DNA from: DATJPR01 sp963752915
Lineage (GTDB): Bacteria; Bacteroidota; Ignavibacteria; UBA10030; UBA6906
Direction of reading: 5' to 3'
Length of the DNA stretch: 64,000 nt
Assembly (NCBI GenBank): GCA_963752915.1
Contig: CAVVZZ010000013.1
Location: forward strand, 186,001 to 250,000
The notes under the pieces were generated by a model that was not told the origin of the DNA, did not search any database, and saw nothing but the letters and a program-made list of their open reading frames with translations. The position numbers were made by a program, and so were the translations under genes. Shown here one piece after another: positions 27,152 to 36,550 of the stretch. Within the stretch, counting starts at the first letter, position 1; each line of letters begins with the position of its first letter.

Positions 27152-28864
27152 GTGGAACGACGAGAATTCTTCGAGCTGATCGGAAAGGGAGCCGGAGCTG
27201 CCGCTGTTCTCCCGCTAAGCGCGAGCGCGAAAAGTCTTCAAGGGATACTCTCTCAGGGTGGCGTCACGAATTTCCCCGTATCGGACTGGAAAGCTGTGGT
27301 TGATGAAGGATGGGGAATTGGCGGAGACGCTGCAGGTCCCGGAACGTGGGACGGAGTATCCTTGAAATCGCCCGACCTTCCGGGCCTCGCCGGTGATGGA
27401 CCGTTCAAACCGGAATGGAACTCACTCCTGGGATACGAGGCGCCGGAATGGTATCGCGATGCCAAGTTCGGCGTCTGGGCTCACTGGAGCCCACAGTGCG
27501 TTCCAGAAGCCGGCGATTGGTACGCGCGAAACATGTATATCCAGGGGCAGGGCCAGTACGAAAACCAGATTGCCCGATATTCTCATCCATCGAAATTCGG
27601 ATACAAAGATCTGTGTGCCCAGTGGACGATGCTGAACTGGGAACCGGAGGCAATGATTGAACACGCCAAGCGTGCGGGAGCCCGGCTGTTTGTTGCGCTG
27701 GCGAATCATCACGACGGGTTCGATACATGGGCTTCCAAGCATCATGCCTGGAATGCGACCAACATGGGCCCGAAACGCGATGTCATCGGGGGATGGGCGA
27801 CAGCAGCGCGACGACAGGGTCTTCGCTTCGGCGTCACCGTTCATGCAGCGCGCAACTGGTGGTGGTTTCAGGTGGCGCATCTGTGCGACAAGTCGGGTCC
27901 GCTCGCGGGAGTACCATATGACGGACATCTGACACAGGAAATGGGAAAAGATCAATGGTGGGAGGGGTTCGATCCGCAGGCGCTTTACGGACGCAAGCAT
28001 GGGATCAAAGAGAATCCGGATGAGGCATACGTAAAGAATTTCTACGACCGGGTGCGCGATCTTCTGGACCAGCATGATCCCGAGCTGTTGTATTTTGATA
28101 ACGGTGGACTTCCTCTGGGCTGGGCAGGCATGAACATCGGGGCCTATTTCTACAACCACTACATGAAGACGCACAACGGCAAGCTCGATGCCGTTCTGAA
28201 CATCAAGAATGTGCCTGATAATTTGGCGAAGGCCGTGGTGGCAGACTATGAACGCGGAGTCACCGACCGGATCATGCCGTACGCATGGCAGTCTGAAACC
28301 TGCATAGGCGAATGGCACTACAACCGGATGCTCCTGATGAATCATGGTTATATGAAGCCGGTCGAAGCCGTCCGCTGGATGGTCGATGCGGTGAGCAAGA
28401 ACGGCACGTTCATCCTCAATGTTCCGGGCAGACCGGACGGGACGATCGATGCGGACGAGGTGGCAATCCTCGACGCCGTTGGAAGCTGGTTGCAGACAAA
28501 CGGCGAAGCAATCTACGATACCCGGCCATGGAAAGCGTTCGGTGAAGGACCGCACACGGCGAAATCAGGGGCATTTGCCGGCGCCAGCACGGCATCGTTG
28601 GACTCGAGTGATATCCGGTTCACCAGCAGCAAGCGGGGTGACGTAATGTATGCAATAGTGCTTGGTTGGCCGGAGGGCGAGAAGTTCCAGATCACGAGCC
28701 TCGGCACGGGATCAGCACTCCATCCTGGAAAAGTCGCGAATGTCGAGCTCCTTGGCTGCGTCGACAGGTTGGAATGGAGCCAGTCGGCCGAATCGCTCTC
28801 CGTGAAGAGGCCCGGTGCCAAGCCATGCAATTTTGCCTATGCATTGAAAATTACTTTAACCTGA
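27152..28864 (+). CDS. GH29 alpha-L-fucosidase with Tat-like signal, copy 1
   Basis: This 570-residue retaining enzyme is a GH29 alpha-L-fucosidase. The N-terminus (MERREFFELIGKGAGAAAVLPLSASA) has twin arginines and a hydrophobic stretch, suggesting Tat export of a folded enzyme. The catalytic domain shows the family segments WYRDAKFGVWAHWSPQC, GARLFVALANHHDGFDTW and LLYFDNGGLP, with Asp316 as the expected nucleophile, followed by SKNGTFILNVPGRPDG and a C-terminal beta-sandwich. The start is GTG at 27152 with AGAGGAG at 27137-27143. It is 106 bp downstream of the GH95 gene, so two fucosidase families sit side by side, which suits stepwise removal of differently linked fucose. A second GH29 gene lies at 46314. 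Confidence 0.92.
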   Translation: MERREFFELIGKGAGAAAVLPLSASAKSLQGILSQGGVTNFPVSDWKAVVDEGWGIGGDAAGPGTWDGVSLKSPDLPGLAGDGPFKPEWNSLLGYEAPEWYRDAKFGVWAHWSPQCVPEAGDWYARNMYIQGQGQYENQIARYSHPSKFGYKDLCAQWTMLNWEPEAMIEHAKRAGARLFVALANHHDGFDTWASKHHAWNATNMGPKRDVIGGWATAARRQGLRFGVTVHAARNWWWFQVAHLCDKSGPLAGVPYDGHLTQEMGKDQWWEGFDPQALYGRKHGIKENPDEAYVKNFYDRVRDLLDQHDPELLYFDNGGLPLGWAGMNIGAYFYNHYMKTHNGKLDAVLNIKNVPDNLAKAVVADYERGVTDRIMPYAWQSETCIGEWHYNRMLLMNHGYMKPVEAVRWMVDAVSKNGTFILNVPGRPDGTIDADEVAILDAVGSWLQTNGEAIYDTRPWKAFGEGPHTAKSGAFAGASTASLDSSDIRFTSSKRGDVMYAIVLGWPEGEKFQITSLGTGSALHPGKVANVELLGCVDRLEWSQSAESLSVKRPGAKPCNFAYALKITLT

Positions 28865-28916
28865 CGCCGGAGTGGAGTAGCCTGCAACGCATGAGATCAC
28901 TCCAGAGGAGGTTACA

Positions 28917-30713
28917 ATGAGCAGGACCTTCTTTGTCTTGGTGTTGATCCTGATGGGCGTGTCCTCGTCGTTCGTCCTTTGCCAGAGTCTGGGTGACTAT
29001 GTCAAACAGGTGAAGGGAGATACTCTTGTCGTCAAAGACTTCTTCGACATGGGAAATCAGCCGAACTCGTTGTATCGGGCGCTCCTCTTGGATACGAACA
29101 ATGTCCCTCCCGAACGTGTCTACGAGTTGCAGTCGGGCGGATTGTACCCATTGCGCAATTTGCCTGCGACGTATCCTAATCGGACAACCGTCATTGTGGG
29201 ATCGGACCCCACAATGGTAGTGAACAACAGATCTCCAGTATCGTCTCCACCGCTGATCTGCAATTGGGATCTCGGTTTTTCCAGTACTCAGGGGATCGGC
29301 GTGCTCGGTGATTTGGTCATCAAGAATTGCGCCATCGTTTGCTGGTCACTCAATGATGGCTTTCAGGGAATGACTTTTGCCGGCACAGTTTCCCCGAACC
29401 TCCATCTGCTCTTTGACAACGATGTGTTTGAGCACGCTCGTTGGGTATTTGTGGTGATTCCTACTTCTCTTTGCGACGTGACTTTCAGGAATTGTTACTT
29501 CGTGAACATGAACGGTCTGCCGTCCAGGCAGAATGGCGGTGTTCTCGATTGTTTCGCCAGCCTCGATACGTTGCTTGTTGAGAACTGCACTCACATCATG
29601 GCTCAAGGGATTTTGTACCATCTAAGGTCCTATCCATTTAAAAGGGTGATTTTCAATCACAACACATTTGTCAATTGCACCGGCTCAGTGGTCATGGACC
29701 TCGGATACCAGAGCTTCACGAGCCTCACCAACAACATTTTTATCAATTCCAGCATTCAACCATACCCTCGGATCGAGTCCATCGATCCCGGCGAGCAGGA
29801 CTTGGACTGGCTGCCAATGGGTCTTGTGAACGTGTATCCGGATAGCGCGGATGTAGCAAACGGAACGCTGAGAAAATTCTTCGTTCATGATAACCTTGCC
29901 TATTGGGATCCCTACCTCGATGACATGAATAGAATATTGGACAGCAATCACGTCAATGGAGTGACGAGATGGCAGTCGCAGATGATTGTCGCGAATGCAA
30001 GAACCGATAGTATGTTTAAACATTTGGGACGATACACCGCGAATCAGTACAAATATCTGACGATGGACACTTGGAAGAACATGATGCCCACGTTTACCAG
30101 ACCAATGAATCTTTTCAGCACAGTAAGTGGGGATGTGCTTTTCAATTTGAAAGCGTTTGCTCTTGCAACTGTCGATACCGGTGCCGTTGGTCGCAATGCT
30201 GTTTTGCCGGACTGGCGTCTGGTGAATGTTGGAGCGGACAAGCGTGCGTATCCCGACTGGCCGATTCCTATTGATCTTTCGTATAGCGACGCTGATCTGC
30301 ACTCTGCCGCGCTCGGTGGTTTCCCTCTTGGTGACTTGAATTGGTTTCCAACCCAAAAGGCCGCGTGGTTGGCGCAGCGAGATGCTGAGTATGCAAATTT
30401 GAACAATCCTTACGCTATCCCGGTCGGTGGGATTGCCAATGCCGCGCCGGAGAGGCTCAAGCTTGATCAGAACTATCCCAACCCGTTCAATCCGACAACA
30501 GGGATCAGGTATCAGGTGCCAGGATTCAGCAAAGTGAGGCTCACCGTGTACGATGTTCTCGGTCGGCAGCTTGCCATCCTCGTTGATGAAAAGAAGGCGC
30601 CGGGGGCCTACGAAGTCAAGTTCGATGGAAGCTCGTTGTCAAGTGGCATCTACCTCTATCGCCTTGAAACGGGAGGGCATGCAATCGTGAAGAAAATGGC
30701 GCTCATTAAATAG
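28917..30713 (+). CDS. Secreted beta-helix protein with T9SS sorting tail (paralog 2)
   Basis: This 598-residue protein is a close paralog of the product at 12478: the same mature start (QSLGDYVKQVKGDTLVVKDFFDMGNQPNSLY), the same coil repeats (VIKNCAIVC, TFRNCYFVNMNG, LVENCTHIMAQG, IFNHNTFVNCTG, SLTNNIFINSS) and near-identical later blocks (NGTLRKFFVHDNLAYWDPYLDDMN; THWQSQMI-like RWQSQMIVANARTDSMFKH). The signal peptide ends at LCQ, and the C-terminal 85 residues are a T9SS type A domain (DQNYPNPFNPTT ... AIVKKMALIK). The ribosome-binding site is GAGGAGG just before 28917. Function is not known; a surface polysaccharide-binding or lyase-like role is a guess. It lies 16 bp before the GH43 gene, so they are probably co-translated. 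Confidence 0.9.
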   Translation: MSRTFFVLVLILMGVSSSFVLCQSLGDYVKQVKGDTLVVKDFFDMGNQPNSLYRALLLDTNNVPPERVYELQSGGLYPLRNLPATYPNRTTVIVGSDPTMVVNNRSPVSSPPLICNWDLGFSSTQGIGVLGDLVIKNCAIVCWSLNDGFQGMTFAGTVSPNLHLLFDNDVFEHARWVFVVIPTSLCDVTFRNCYFVNMNGLPSRQNGGVLDCFASLDTLLVENCTHIMAQGILYHLRSYPFKRVIFNHNTFVNCTGSVVMDLGYQSFTSLTNNIFINSSIQPYPRIESIDPGEQDLDWLPMGLVNVYPDSADVANGTLRKFFVHDNLAYWDPYLDDMNRILDSNHVNGVTRWQSQMIVANARTDSMFKHLGRYTANQYKYLTMDTWKNMMPTFTRPMNLFSTVSGDVLFNLKAFALATVDTGAVGRNAVLPDWRLVNVGADKRAYPDWPIPIDLSYSDADLHSAALGGFPLGDLNWFPTQKAAWLAQRDAEYANLNNPYAIPVGGIANAAPERLKLDQNYPNPFNPTTGIRYQVPGFSKVRLTVYDVLGRQLAILVDEKKAPGAYEVKFDGSSLSSGIYLYRLETGGHAIVKKMALIK

Positions 30714-30729
30714 CGGAAGAACCTGAGTC

Positions 30730-32076
30730 ATGCGTAACTCCACCCTTCACCTCCTGCTCTTTTTCATTTTTGCATCTGCCGCCATCGAAGTTGCGTTGGC
30801 CCAGAATCCGATCATCCGCGACCAGTTCACTGCCGACCCGACGGCGAGAGTGTTCGGAGACTCGGTGTACCTCTATCCTTCGCATGACATTCTTGCGAAA
30901 GAAGGGCGGGGCCGTCCGGGCTGGTTTTGCATGGAAGACTACCATGTGTTCTCATCGGCGAACCTTGTGGACTGGACAGACCACGGAGTTATCGTGAGCC
31001 AGAACAAGGTCCCCTGGGGCAATGCTCAAGCCTACAGCCTATGGGCGCCGGATTGTGCCTCAAAAAACGGCAAGTACTATTTCTATTTCCCGGCGCCGGC
31101 GAAGGATACAGCGTACGGAAGAGGTTTCTGTCTCGGTGCCGCCATATCGGACAAACCGTACGGACCGTTCACTCAGCAGGCAGCGCCGATACGAAATGTT
31201 CATGGGATCGACCCCAATCCGTTCATCGACGACGACGGACAGGCGTATCTCTACTGGGCGGGGAGAGGGTTTCAGGTGGCAAAGTTGAAGGCCAACATGC
31301 TGGAGCTTGATGGTGAACCGCAGCTCATTGAAGGCTTGCCCATAGTCGGCCTCAAGGAAGGCCCGTACATGTTCAAGCGAAACGGCAAGTACTATTTGAC
31401 GTATCCGCATGTCCAGAACAAGACGGAAAGACTGGAATACGCGATTGGTGATAGTCCCATGGGTCCATTCACGGTTGCGGGGGTGATCATGGATGAATCC
31501 GCCGAATGCTGGACAAATCAGCAATCCGTCGTCGAGTTCAAGAACCAGTGGTACCTGTTCTATCACCACAATGATCTTTCTCCGAACTTTGACAAGAACC
31601 GGTCCGTCAGGATCGACAGTATGTTCTTCAACGAGGATGGCACGATCAGGAAGGTGATTCCCACGCTGCGTGGTGTCGGGGTGACGAGTGCGTCCAGGGA
31701 AATCCAGATTGATCGATTCAGTTCCAAGAGTGAACGAGGGGTATCGATAGACTTTCTCGACACGCTCAATAGATTCGGAGGCTGGATGACGATATTCGAT
31801 ACCGCAAACGCGTGGGCTCAATACAATAGTGTCGACTTCGGCGAGCACAATTTTACGAGCGTCCTGGCACGCACGTTCTCGAATACAGGAGGCACACTGG
31901 AACTTCGGCTCGACGGGGTTGATGGCCCCCTGATGGCCCGTGTGGATCTCCGTCGGTCCGACGGATGGAATGTCGTCAAGACCCCCGTGTTGGCATATCA
32001 ACCGGGAATTCACAACGTGGTCGTGTTGCTCAGCAACAACGGCAAGATAGAGCTGGACTGGGTCCGTTTTGAATAG
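30730..32076 (+). CDS. GH43 arabinofuranosidase/xylosidase with C-terminal CBM6-like domain
   Basis: This 448-residue inverting enzyme has a signal peptide (ending ALAQ) and a GH43 five-bladed propeller. The three acidic residues are in place: general base Asp36 in TADPTARVF, pKa modulator Asp161 in GIDPNPFID and general acid Glu210 in LKEGPYMF. Residues about 325-448 form a CBM6-like beta-sandwich (VDFGEHNFTSVLARTFSNTGGTLELRLDG ... KIELDWVRFE). Family members with this layout release arabinofuranose or xylose from arabinoxylan or xylooligosaccharides; which sugar cannot be read from sequence. It is tightly linked to beta-helix paralog 2 and followed by a GH3 gene 70 bp on. Confidence 0.92.
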   Translation: MRNSTLHLLLFFIFASAAIEVALAQNPIIRDQFTADPTARVFGDSVYLYPSHDILAKEGRGRPGWFCMEDYHVFSSANLVDWTDHGVIVSQNKVPWGNAQAYSLWAPDCASKNGKYYFYFPAPAKDTAYGRGFCLGAAISDKPYGPFTQQAAPIRNVHGIDPNPFIDDDGQAYLYWAGRGFQVAKLKANMLELDGEPQLIEGLPIVGLKEGPYMFKRNGKYYLTYPHVQNKTERLEYAIGDSPMGPFTVAGVIMDESAECWTNQQSVVEFKNQWYLFYHHNDLSPNFDKNRSVRIDSMFFNEDGTIRKVIPTLRGVGVTSASREIQIDRFSSKSERGVSIDFLDTLNRFGGWMTIFDTANAWAQYNSVDFGEHNFTSVLARTFSNTGGTLELRLDGVDGPLMARVDLRRSDGWNVVKTPVLAYQPGIHNVVVLLSNNGKIELDWVRFE

Positions 32077-32146
32077 AAGCGTGCGGTTCGAACACTGGCG
32101 GGACAATCCAACCGTGGACCTTTCGTTTGAATGAATCTCACCCTCA

Positions 32147-34942
32147 ATGGAAAATACCATGAGTCATAGAATTCTCCAGTCAACAATTGTCACTGCAGCA
32201 CTGTTGCTCCTCGTGTCGGCCACGGCCTTTCCCCAGATCGGGATTATCAGTGCAGGAAGCAATCAGATCATCGATTGGGATAAGACACATGCGGCACAAC
32301 TGAAGGGCAGCGTTTCTTCAGATAAGGCAAAGGTCCGATGGACGTGCCCGCAGAATCCTGATGTCCGTTTCAAGGATGGTTCCAGTCCTGAAACGGAAGT
32401 GACGTTTCCCCGGCCCGGATACTTCTTGTTGACACTCGCCCAGAAGGGACCCGGCCGGGATTCGGCGAGCAGTTCCGTGATTGTGAATGTCTTCAAGCCG
32501 CATTCCTACAAGGAGCGACTCGCTGATCTGATCAGTCTGATGACCGTTGACGAAAAAATCAGGCAACTGACGAACGAATCGGATTCAATTCCGCGGCTGG
32601 GAATTCGGAAGTACAACTACTGGAGCGAAGCTCTGCACGGAGTGCTTGGCGACGGCGCAACGTCGTTCCCGCAGGCCGTAGGGATGGGAGCAACCTGGGA
32701 TCCTGATGCGATCTATCGTGTGGGCACCGCGATCTCTGAGGAAGCGCGCGTATTGAATGCCGTCGGCGGAAAAGGACTGACGTATTGGAGCCCCACGATC
32801 AACATTGCACGCGATCCGCGCTGGGGCCGGAACGAGGAGTCCTACAGCGAAGATCCGTACCTGCTGTCGAGAATGGGAGTGTCGTTTGTCAAAGGAATGC
32901 AAGGGAATGACCCGTACTATCTGAGGGTCGTTTCCACGCCGAAACACTTCATGGCGAACAATGAGGAGGCGCGCCGCCATACGGGATCATCGGATGTCGA
33001 TATGCGCAGCATGTTTGAATACTATCTGCCGGCATTCCATTCGGCCATTGTCGAAGGGAAGGCGTACTCCATCATGGGAGCCTACAATGAGGTCAACCAC
33101 GTCCCGTGCAACGCGAACATGTTCTTGTTGACCGATCTTCTTCGGCATACGTGGGGGTTTGAAGGGTACGTCGTCTCGGATTGCGGTGCTGTCAATGACA
33201 TGGTGATGGGGCACCACTTCTTCAAGACCGGTCCTGAAGCTGCGGCGAGAAGTATCCTCGCAGGCTGCGACCTGGATTGCGGCTGGGAATATCGACGCGA
33301 TCTCGGAGAAGCGGTTGCCAAGGGGCTTCTGGACGTTCGGGACCTTGATCGCGCTCTGACACGCGTGTTGTCGGCACGGTTCCGTCTCGGCGAATTCGAC
33401 CCGCCGGATATGGTGCCGTACAGCGCGATACCGAAGGATCGACTTGACAGCAAGGAGCATCGTGACCTTGCGCTCGAAGTCGCGCGGAAATCGATCGTGC
33501 TCCTGAAGAACAACGGCATACTCCCGTTGAGCAAGGAGAAAGTGAAATCCATTGCAGTGATCGGTCCGAATGCCGCCGAACCCCAGCTCGGGATCTATAG
33601 CGGCTGGCCGAAAGTGCACATCGGAGCTCTCGAAGGGATTCTCGGCAAGGCAAGTGCGCTCGGAATTCGCGTTCAGTACACGATGGGCTGCGGCATCAGC
33701 GGTGCCTCGCTGCGACCGATCGATTCCCGGTACTTCGCGAAGGTTGAAGGATCCGATCAGACCGGTATGAAGGGTGAGTATTTCGACAACATGACGCTGT
33801 CCGGAAAACCCGTTCTTACCCGCATCGATTCCATGGTGAACTTCAACTATGGTACGGGTTCTCCTGCGCCAGGCTTGCCGGTGGACCATTTCTCCATCCG
33901 TTGGAAGGGGAGGATTGTTCCTCCCGATACGATTCACCACCTCGGCACAAGCAGTGATGACGGCATCCGGCTGTATCTCGATGGGAAGCTGATCATCGAC
34001 GACTGGACCGACCATGCGGAGACTCCGGATCAGGCCAAGGTTGATCTGATACCGGGGAAAGCCTATGACGTCGAGATCCAGTACTTCGAGGACGCGCAGG
34101 GTGCATGTGCAAGGCTGACCTGGGACTTCGGTGAGAAGGGTTTCGACGAACCCAAATCCATCGCCGCGAAAAGTGATGTCGCTATCCTCGTCCTTGGAAC
34201 TACTCCGGAACTCTCTCGGGAGGAGCTGGACCGTACTTCAATCGAATTGCCTGAAGTCCAGAGAGAGTTGATCTCCGAAGTCGCATCCGTCAATCCCAAC
34301 ATTATTGTCATTTTGGAGAACGGGGGGCCTGTCGCCCTTGTGGGCTCTGAAGAAAAGGCCAATGCAATCCTCGAGGCGTGGTTCCCGGGGGAATTGGGTG
34401 GCACAGCAATTGCAGAGGTTTTATTCGGCGATGTCAATCCCGGGGGGAAACTCCCCGAAACGTTCTACGCATCGACGCAGGAGCTTCCTCCCATGTCCGA
34501 CTACGATCTGATCAATCATCCCCGGACGTATATGTATTTCGAGCAGCCGGTCCTCTACCCGTTTGGGTACGGACTCTCCTACACAAAATTCACCTACAGC
34601 GGTCTGGAACTCAGTCCGACCAACGTCAGCAATGACGGAGAACTTCAAATCCATTTCACGCTGCAAAATACCGGCGCCGTGAAAGGTGATGAAGTCGCAC
34701 AGGTCTATGTGCATGATCTCCATGCGTCGATAAAGGTTCCCATCAATCAATTGAAACGGTTTCAGAGAGTGACGCTCGCGCCTGGAGAGAAGAAGACTCT
34801 CACCTTTACGATACCGGCATCGGAGTTTTCGTTCTATGATACGAGGTCAAACGACTTGAAGACAGCACCGGGTTCCTGGGAGATTCAGGTCGGAAGTTCA
34901 TCCAAGGATATCCGTTTGAAGCAGACGGTTACGATTGAATAG
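32147..34942 (+). CDS. GH3 beta-glycosidase with Ig-like and PA14 domains (copy 1)
   Basis: This 931-residue retaining enzyme is a GH3 beta-glucosidase/beta-xylosidase. Order: signal peptide, Ig/PKD-like domain (about 28-115), GH3 barrel with nucleophile Asp345 in VVSDCGAV, the C-terminal GH3 domain interrupted by a PA14 domain (about 535-663, MKGEYFDNMTLSG ... RLYLDGKLIIDDW), and a fibronectin-III-like domain (about 818-925). YWSEALHG and KHFMANNEE(A) are typical GH3 substrate-pocket segments. The start could be ATG 32147 or the in-frame ATG 32159; neither has a strong ribosome-binding site, and 32159 has GGAAAA upstream. Its sequence is clearly different from the other two GH3 proteins in the window. 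Confidence 0.92.
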   Translation: MENTMSHRILQSTIVTAALLLLVSATAFPQIGIISAGSNQIIDWDKTHAAQLKGSVSSDKAKVRWTCPQNPDVRFKDGSSPETEVTFPRPGYFLLTLAQKGPGRDSASSSVIVNVFKPHSYKERLADLISLMTVDEKIRQLTNESDSIPRLGIRKYNYWSEALHGVLGDGATSFPQAVGMGATWDPDAIYRVGTAISEEARVLNAVGGKGLTYWSPTINIARDPRWGRNEESYSEDPYLLSRMGVSFVKGMQGNDPYYLRVVSTPKHFMANNEEARRHTGSSDVDMRSMFEYYLPAFHSAIVEGKAYSIMGAYNEVNHVPCNANMFLLTDLLRHTWGFEGYVVSDCGAVNDMVMGHHFFKTGPEAAARSILAGCDLDCGWEYRRDLGEAVAKGLLDVRDLDRALTRVLSARFRLGEFDPPDMVPYSAIPKDRLDSKEHRDLALEVARKSIVLLKNNGILPLSKEKVKSIAVIGPNAAEPQLGIYSGWPKVHIGALEGILGKASALGIRVQYTMGCGISGASLRPIDSRYFAKVEGSDQTGMKGEYFDNMTLSGKPVLTRIDSMVNFNYGTGSPAPGLPVDHFSIRWKGRIVPPDTIHHLGTSSDDGIRLYLDGKLIIDDWTDHAETPDQAKVDLIPGKAYDVEIQYFEDAQGACARLTWDFGEKGFDEPKSIAAKSDVAILVLGTTPELSREELDRTSIELPEVQRELISEVASVNPNIIVILENGGPVALVGSEEKANAILEAWFPGELGGTAIAEVLFGDVNPGGKLPETFYASTQELPPMSDYDLINHPRTYMYFEQPVLYPFGYGLSYTKFTYSGLELSPTNVSNDGELQIHFTLQNTGAVKGDEVAQVYVHDLHASIKVPINQLKRFQRVTLAPGEKKTLTFTIPASEFSFYDTRSNDLKTAPGSWEIQVGSSSKDIRLKQTVTIE

Positions 34943-34986
34943 ACAACTGAGAGGTTCACGATCCACATAGAAAATCCGGAGCTGAA

Positions 34987-36495
34987 ATGAAAAGAGATGA
35001 TTCAAAGAATTCTCATGACCTGAATTCTTCACGAAGGAATTTCATAAAGCACGTCGGGACCGCTGCCGCCGGGCTGCTCGTTGTTCCTTACCTGAAGCCC
35101 TCGGGAGTGTTTGCCTACAACCATATGTTGGGTTCTTCATTCCTTGCGACGGTCGGGATAAGCAACACGACAGGCACACCTGCGGACAGCTATGTGTATG
35201 ATGATGCAGGGGGAGGAGTCAGGCAGAAGGTGAAGGCCCTCCTTGACCTGCTCGACCAAAATCAGGCGGGCGCCGTTGCGGCGTTGTTCGGCGCCGGGAA
35301 GAAAGTGGCAATCAAAATCAATTTGACTGGCGGGTCAGGCACCGCTGCGGGGTTGCACGGATACACCATTACTGATGCGATGTGGACTCACCCGGCTGTG
35401 CTCCAGGCCGTCGGTCAGTACATTCTTGATGCGGGTGTGAATCCGACCGATCTCTACATCGTGGATTCATTCTGGGATACCAACTGGCAGAACCCCGGCT
35501 CGACGGTCCCGTTCGGCTCCAACGACGCGTTCGGGTATCGGGCGGTGCAGCAGGCTCTGGGCTGCAATGTGGTTGACCTCAACGACACCACCGCTGCGAA
35601 TATTGCTTCGGTATCGACGGGAAGTGGATACTTCAACTTTCCGTCGCTGACAGTCAATAAGATCCTTCAGACTGTCGACGTCTATGTGTCAATTCCGAAG
35701 TTGAAGCACCATTCCGCTGCCGGTCTCACAAGCGCGCTGAAAAATCAGGTCGGGATCGTCCCGAAATCGTTGTACACCATAACGAGTGACAACGGTCGCC
35801 GTGGTGCACTTCACCATTCGACGAACACCGGGCATGAGTGGGTATACCTGCCGAGGAGCATCTGCGACCTGAATGCCGCGCGTCCCGTCCACCTCGCCGT
35901 CATCGATGCAATCAAGAATTCGACGGGAGGAGAAGGCGCATGGTGCCCGAATTTTGCGTTCACCACCAAGCATGCGCTCATTGCGGGACTGGACCCCGTG
36001 GCGACCGACAGCATCGGTGCGAAACTCATGGGGCTGGATCCCGAAGCCGCAACATTCCCTCTGCCTGCCCCCATGACCAATGGAGGAGTAACGTCATCGA
36101 TCACCGACAATCACCTGTATCTCCTCAACGGAAAAGGTGTCGGGACGAATCAACTGAGCCAGATTCAACTTGTCGGGAACGGAACATCCCTCGTGACGTC
36201 GGTGCGTGAGCAAACCACGCGACAACAGCCCTCGGCATTTCAACTGTGCTCGAACTACCCGAACCCGTTCAATCCATCGACCATGATTATGTTCTCCGTG
36301 CCGCACAATGCCAACGTGACGGTGAAAGTGTATGACATCGCCGGTCGGGCGATCGAAACCCTTGTTCAGGGCGAGGTTCCTGCCGGTGAACACCGGTTGC
36401 AGTGGAGCGCCCAGGGCCTTGCGAGCGGGGTCTACCTGTGTCGAATGGAGACCAACGAATTCTCCCATACGATCAGGATGATGTATGTGAAGTAA
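34987..36495 (+). CDS. DUF362-like protein with Tat signal and T9SS sorting tail
   Basis: This 502-residue protein starts with a clear Tat motif (SSRRNFIKHVGTAAAGLLVVPYL) and ends with a T9SS type A sorting domain (CSNYPNPFNPSTMIMFSVP ... FSHTIRMMYVK). The body looks like the DUF362 family: KKVAIKINLTGGSG, THPAVLQAVGQYILDAGV, DVYVSIPKLKHHSAAGLTSALKNQVGIVPKSLY and GLDPVATDSIGAKLMGLDPE. No cysteine cluster of a ferredoxin type is seen. DUF362 proteins have no settled biochemical role. The combination predicts folding in the cytoplasm, Tat export, and then T9SS transfer to the cell surface. It sits between GH3 and GH27 genes. ATG 34987 has GGAG at 34979-34982. Confidence 0.82.
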   Translation: MKRDDSKNSHDLNSSRRNFIKHVGTAAAGLLVVPYLKPSGVFAYNHMLGSSFLATVGISNTTGTPADSYVYDDAGGGVRQKVKALLDLLDQNQAGAVAALFGAGKKVAIKINLTGGSGTAAGLHGYTITDAMWTHPAVLQAVGQYILDAGVNPTDLYIVDSFWDTNWQNPGSTVPFGSNDAFGYRAVQQALGCNVVDLNDTTAANIASVSTGSGYFNFPSLTVNKILQTVDVYVSIPKLKHHSAAGLTSALKNQVGIVPKSLYTITSDNGRRGALHHSTNTGHEWVYLPRSICDLNAARPVHLAVIDAIKNSTGGEGAWCPNFAFTTKHALIAGLDPVATDSIGAKLMGLDPEAATFPLPAPMTNGGVTSSITDNHLYLLNGKGVGTNQLSQIQLVGNGTSLVTSVREQTTRQQPSAFQLCSNYPNPFNPSTMIMFSVPHNANVTVKVYDIAGRAIETLVQGEVPAGEHRLQWSAQGLASGVYLCRMETNEFSHTIRMMYVK

Positions 36496-36550
36496 AGGGC
36501 GAATCCGGCAAGGCACGAGTGTCACCTTCAATGACGTTGAGGAAAGGAAG

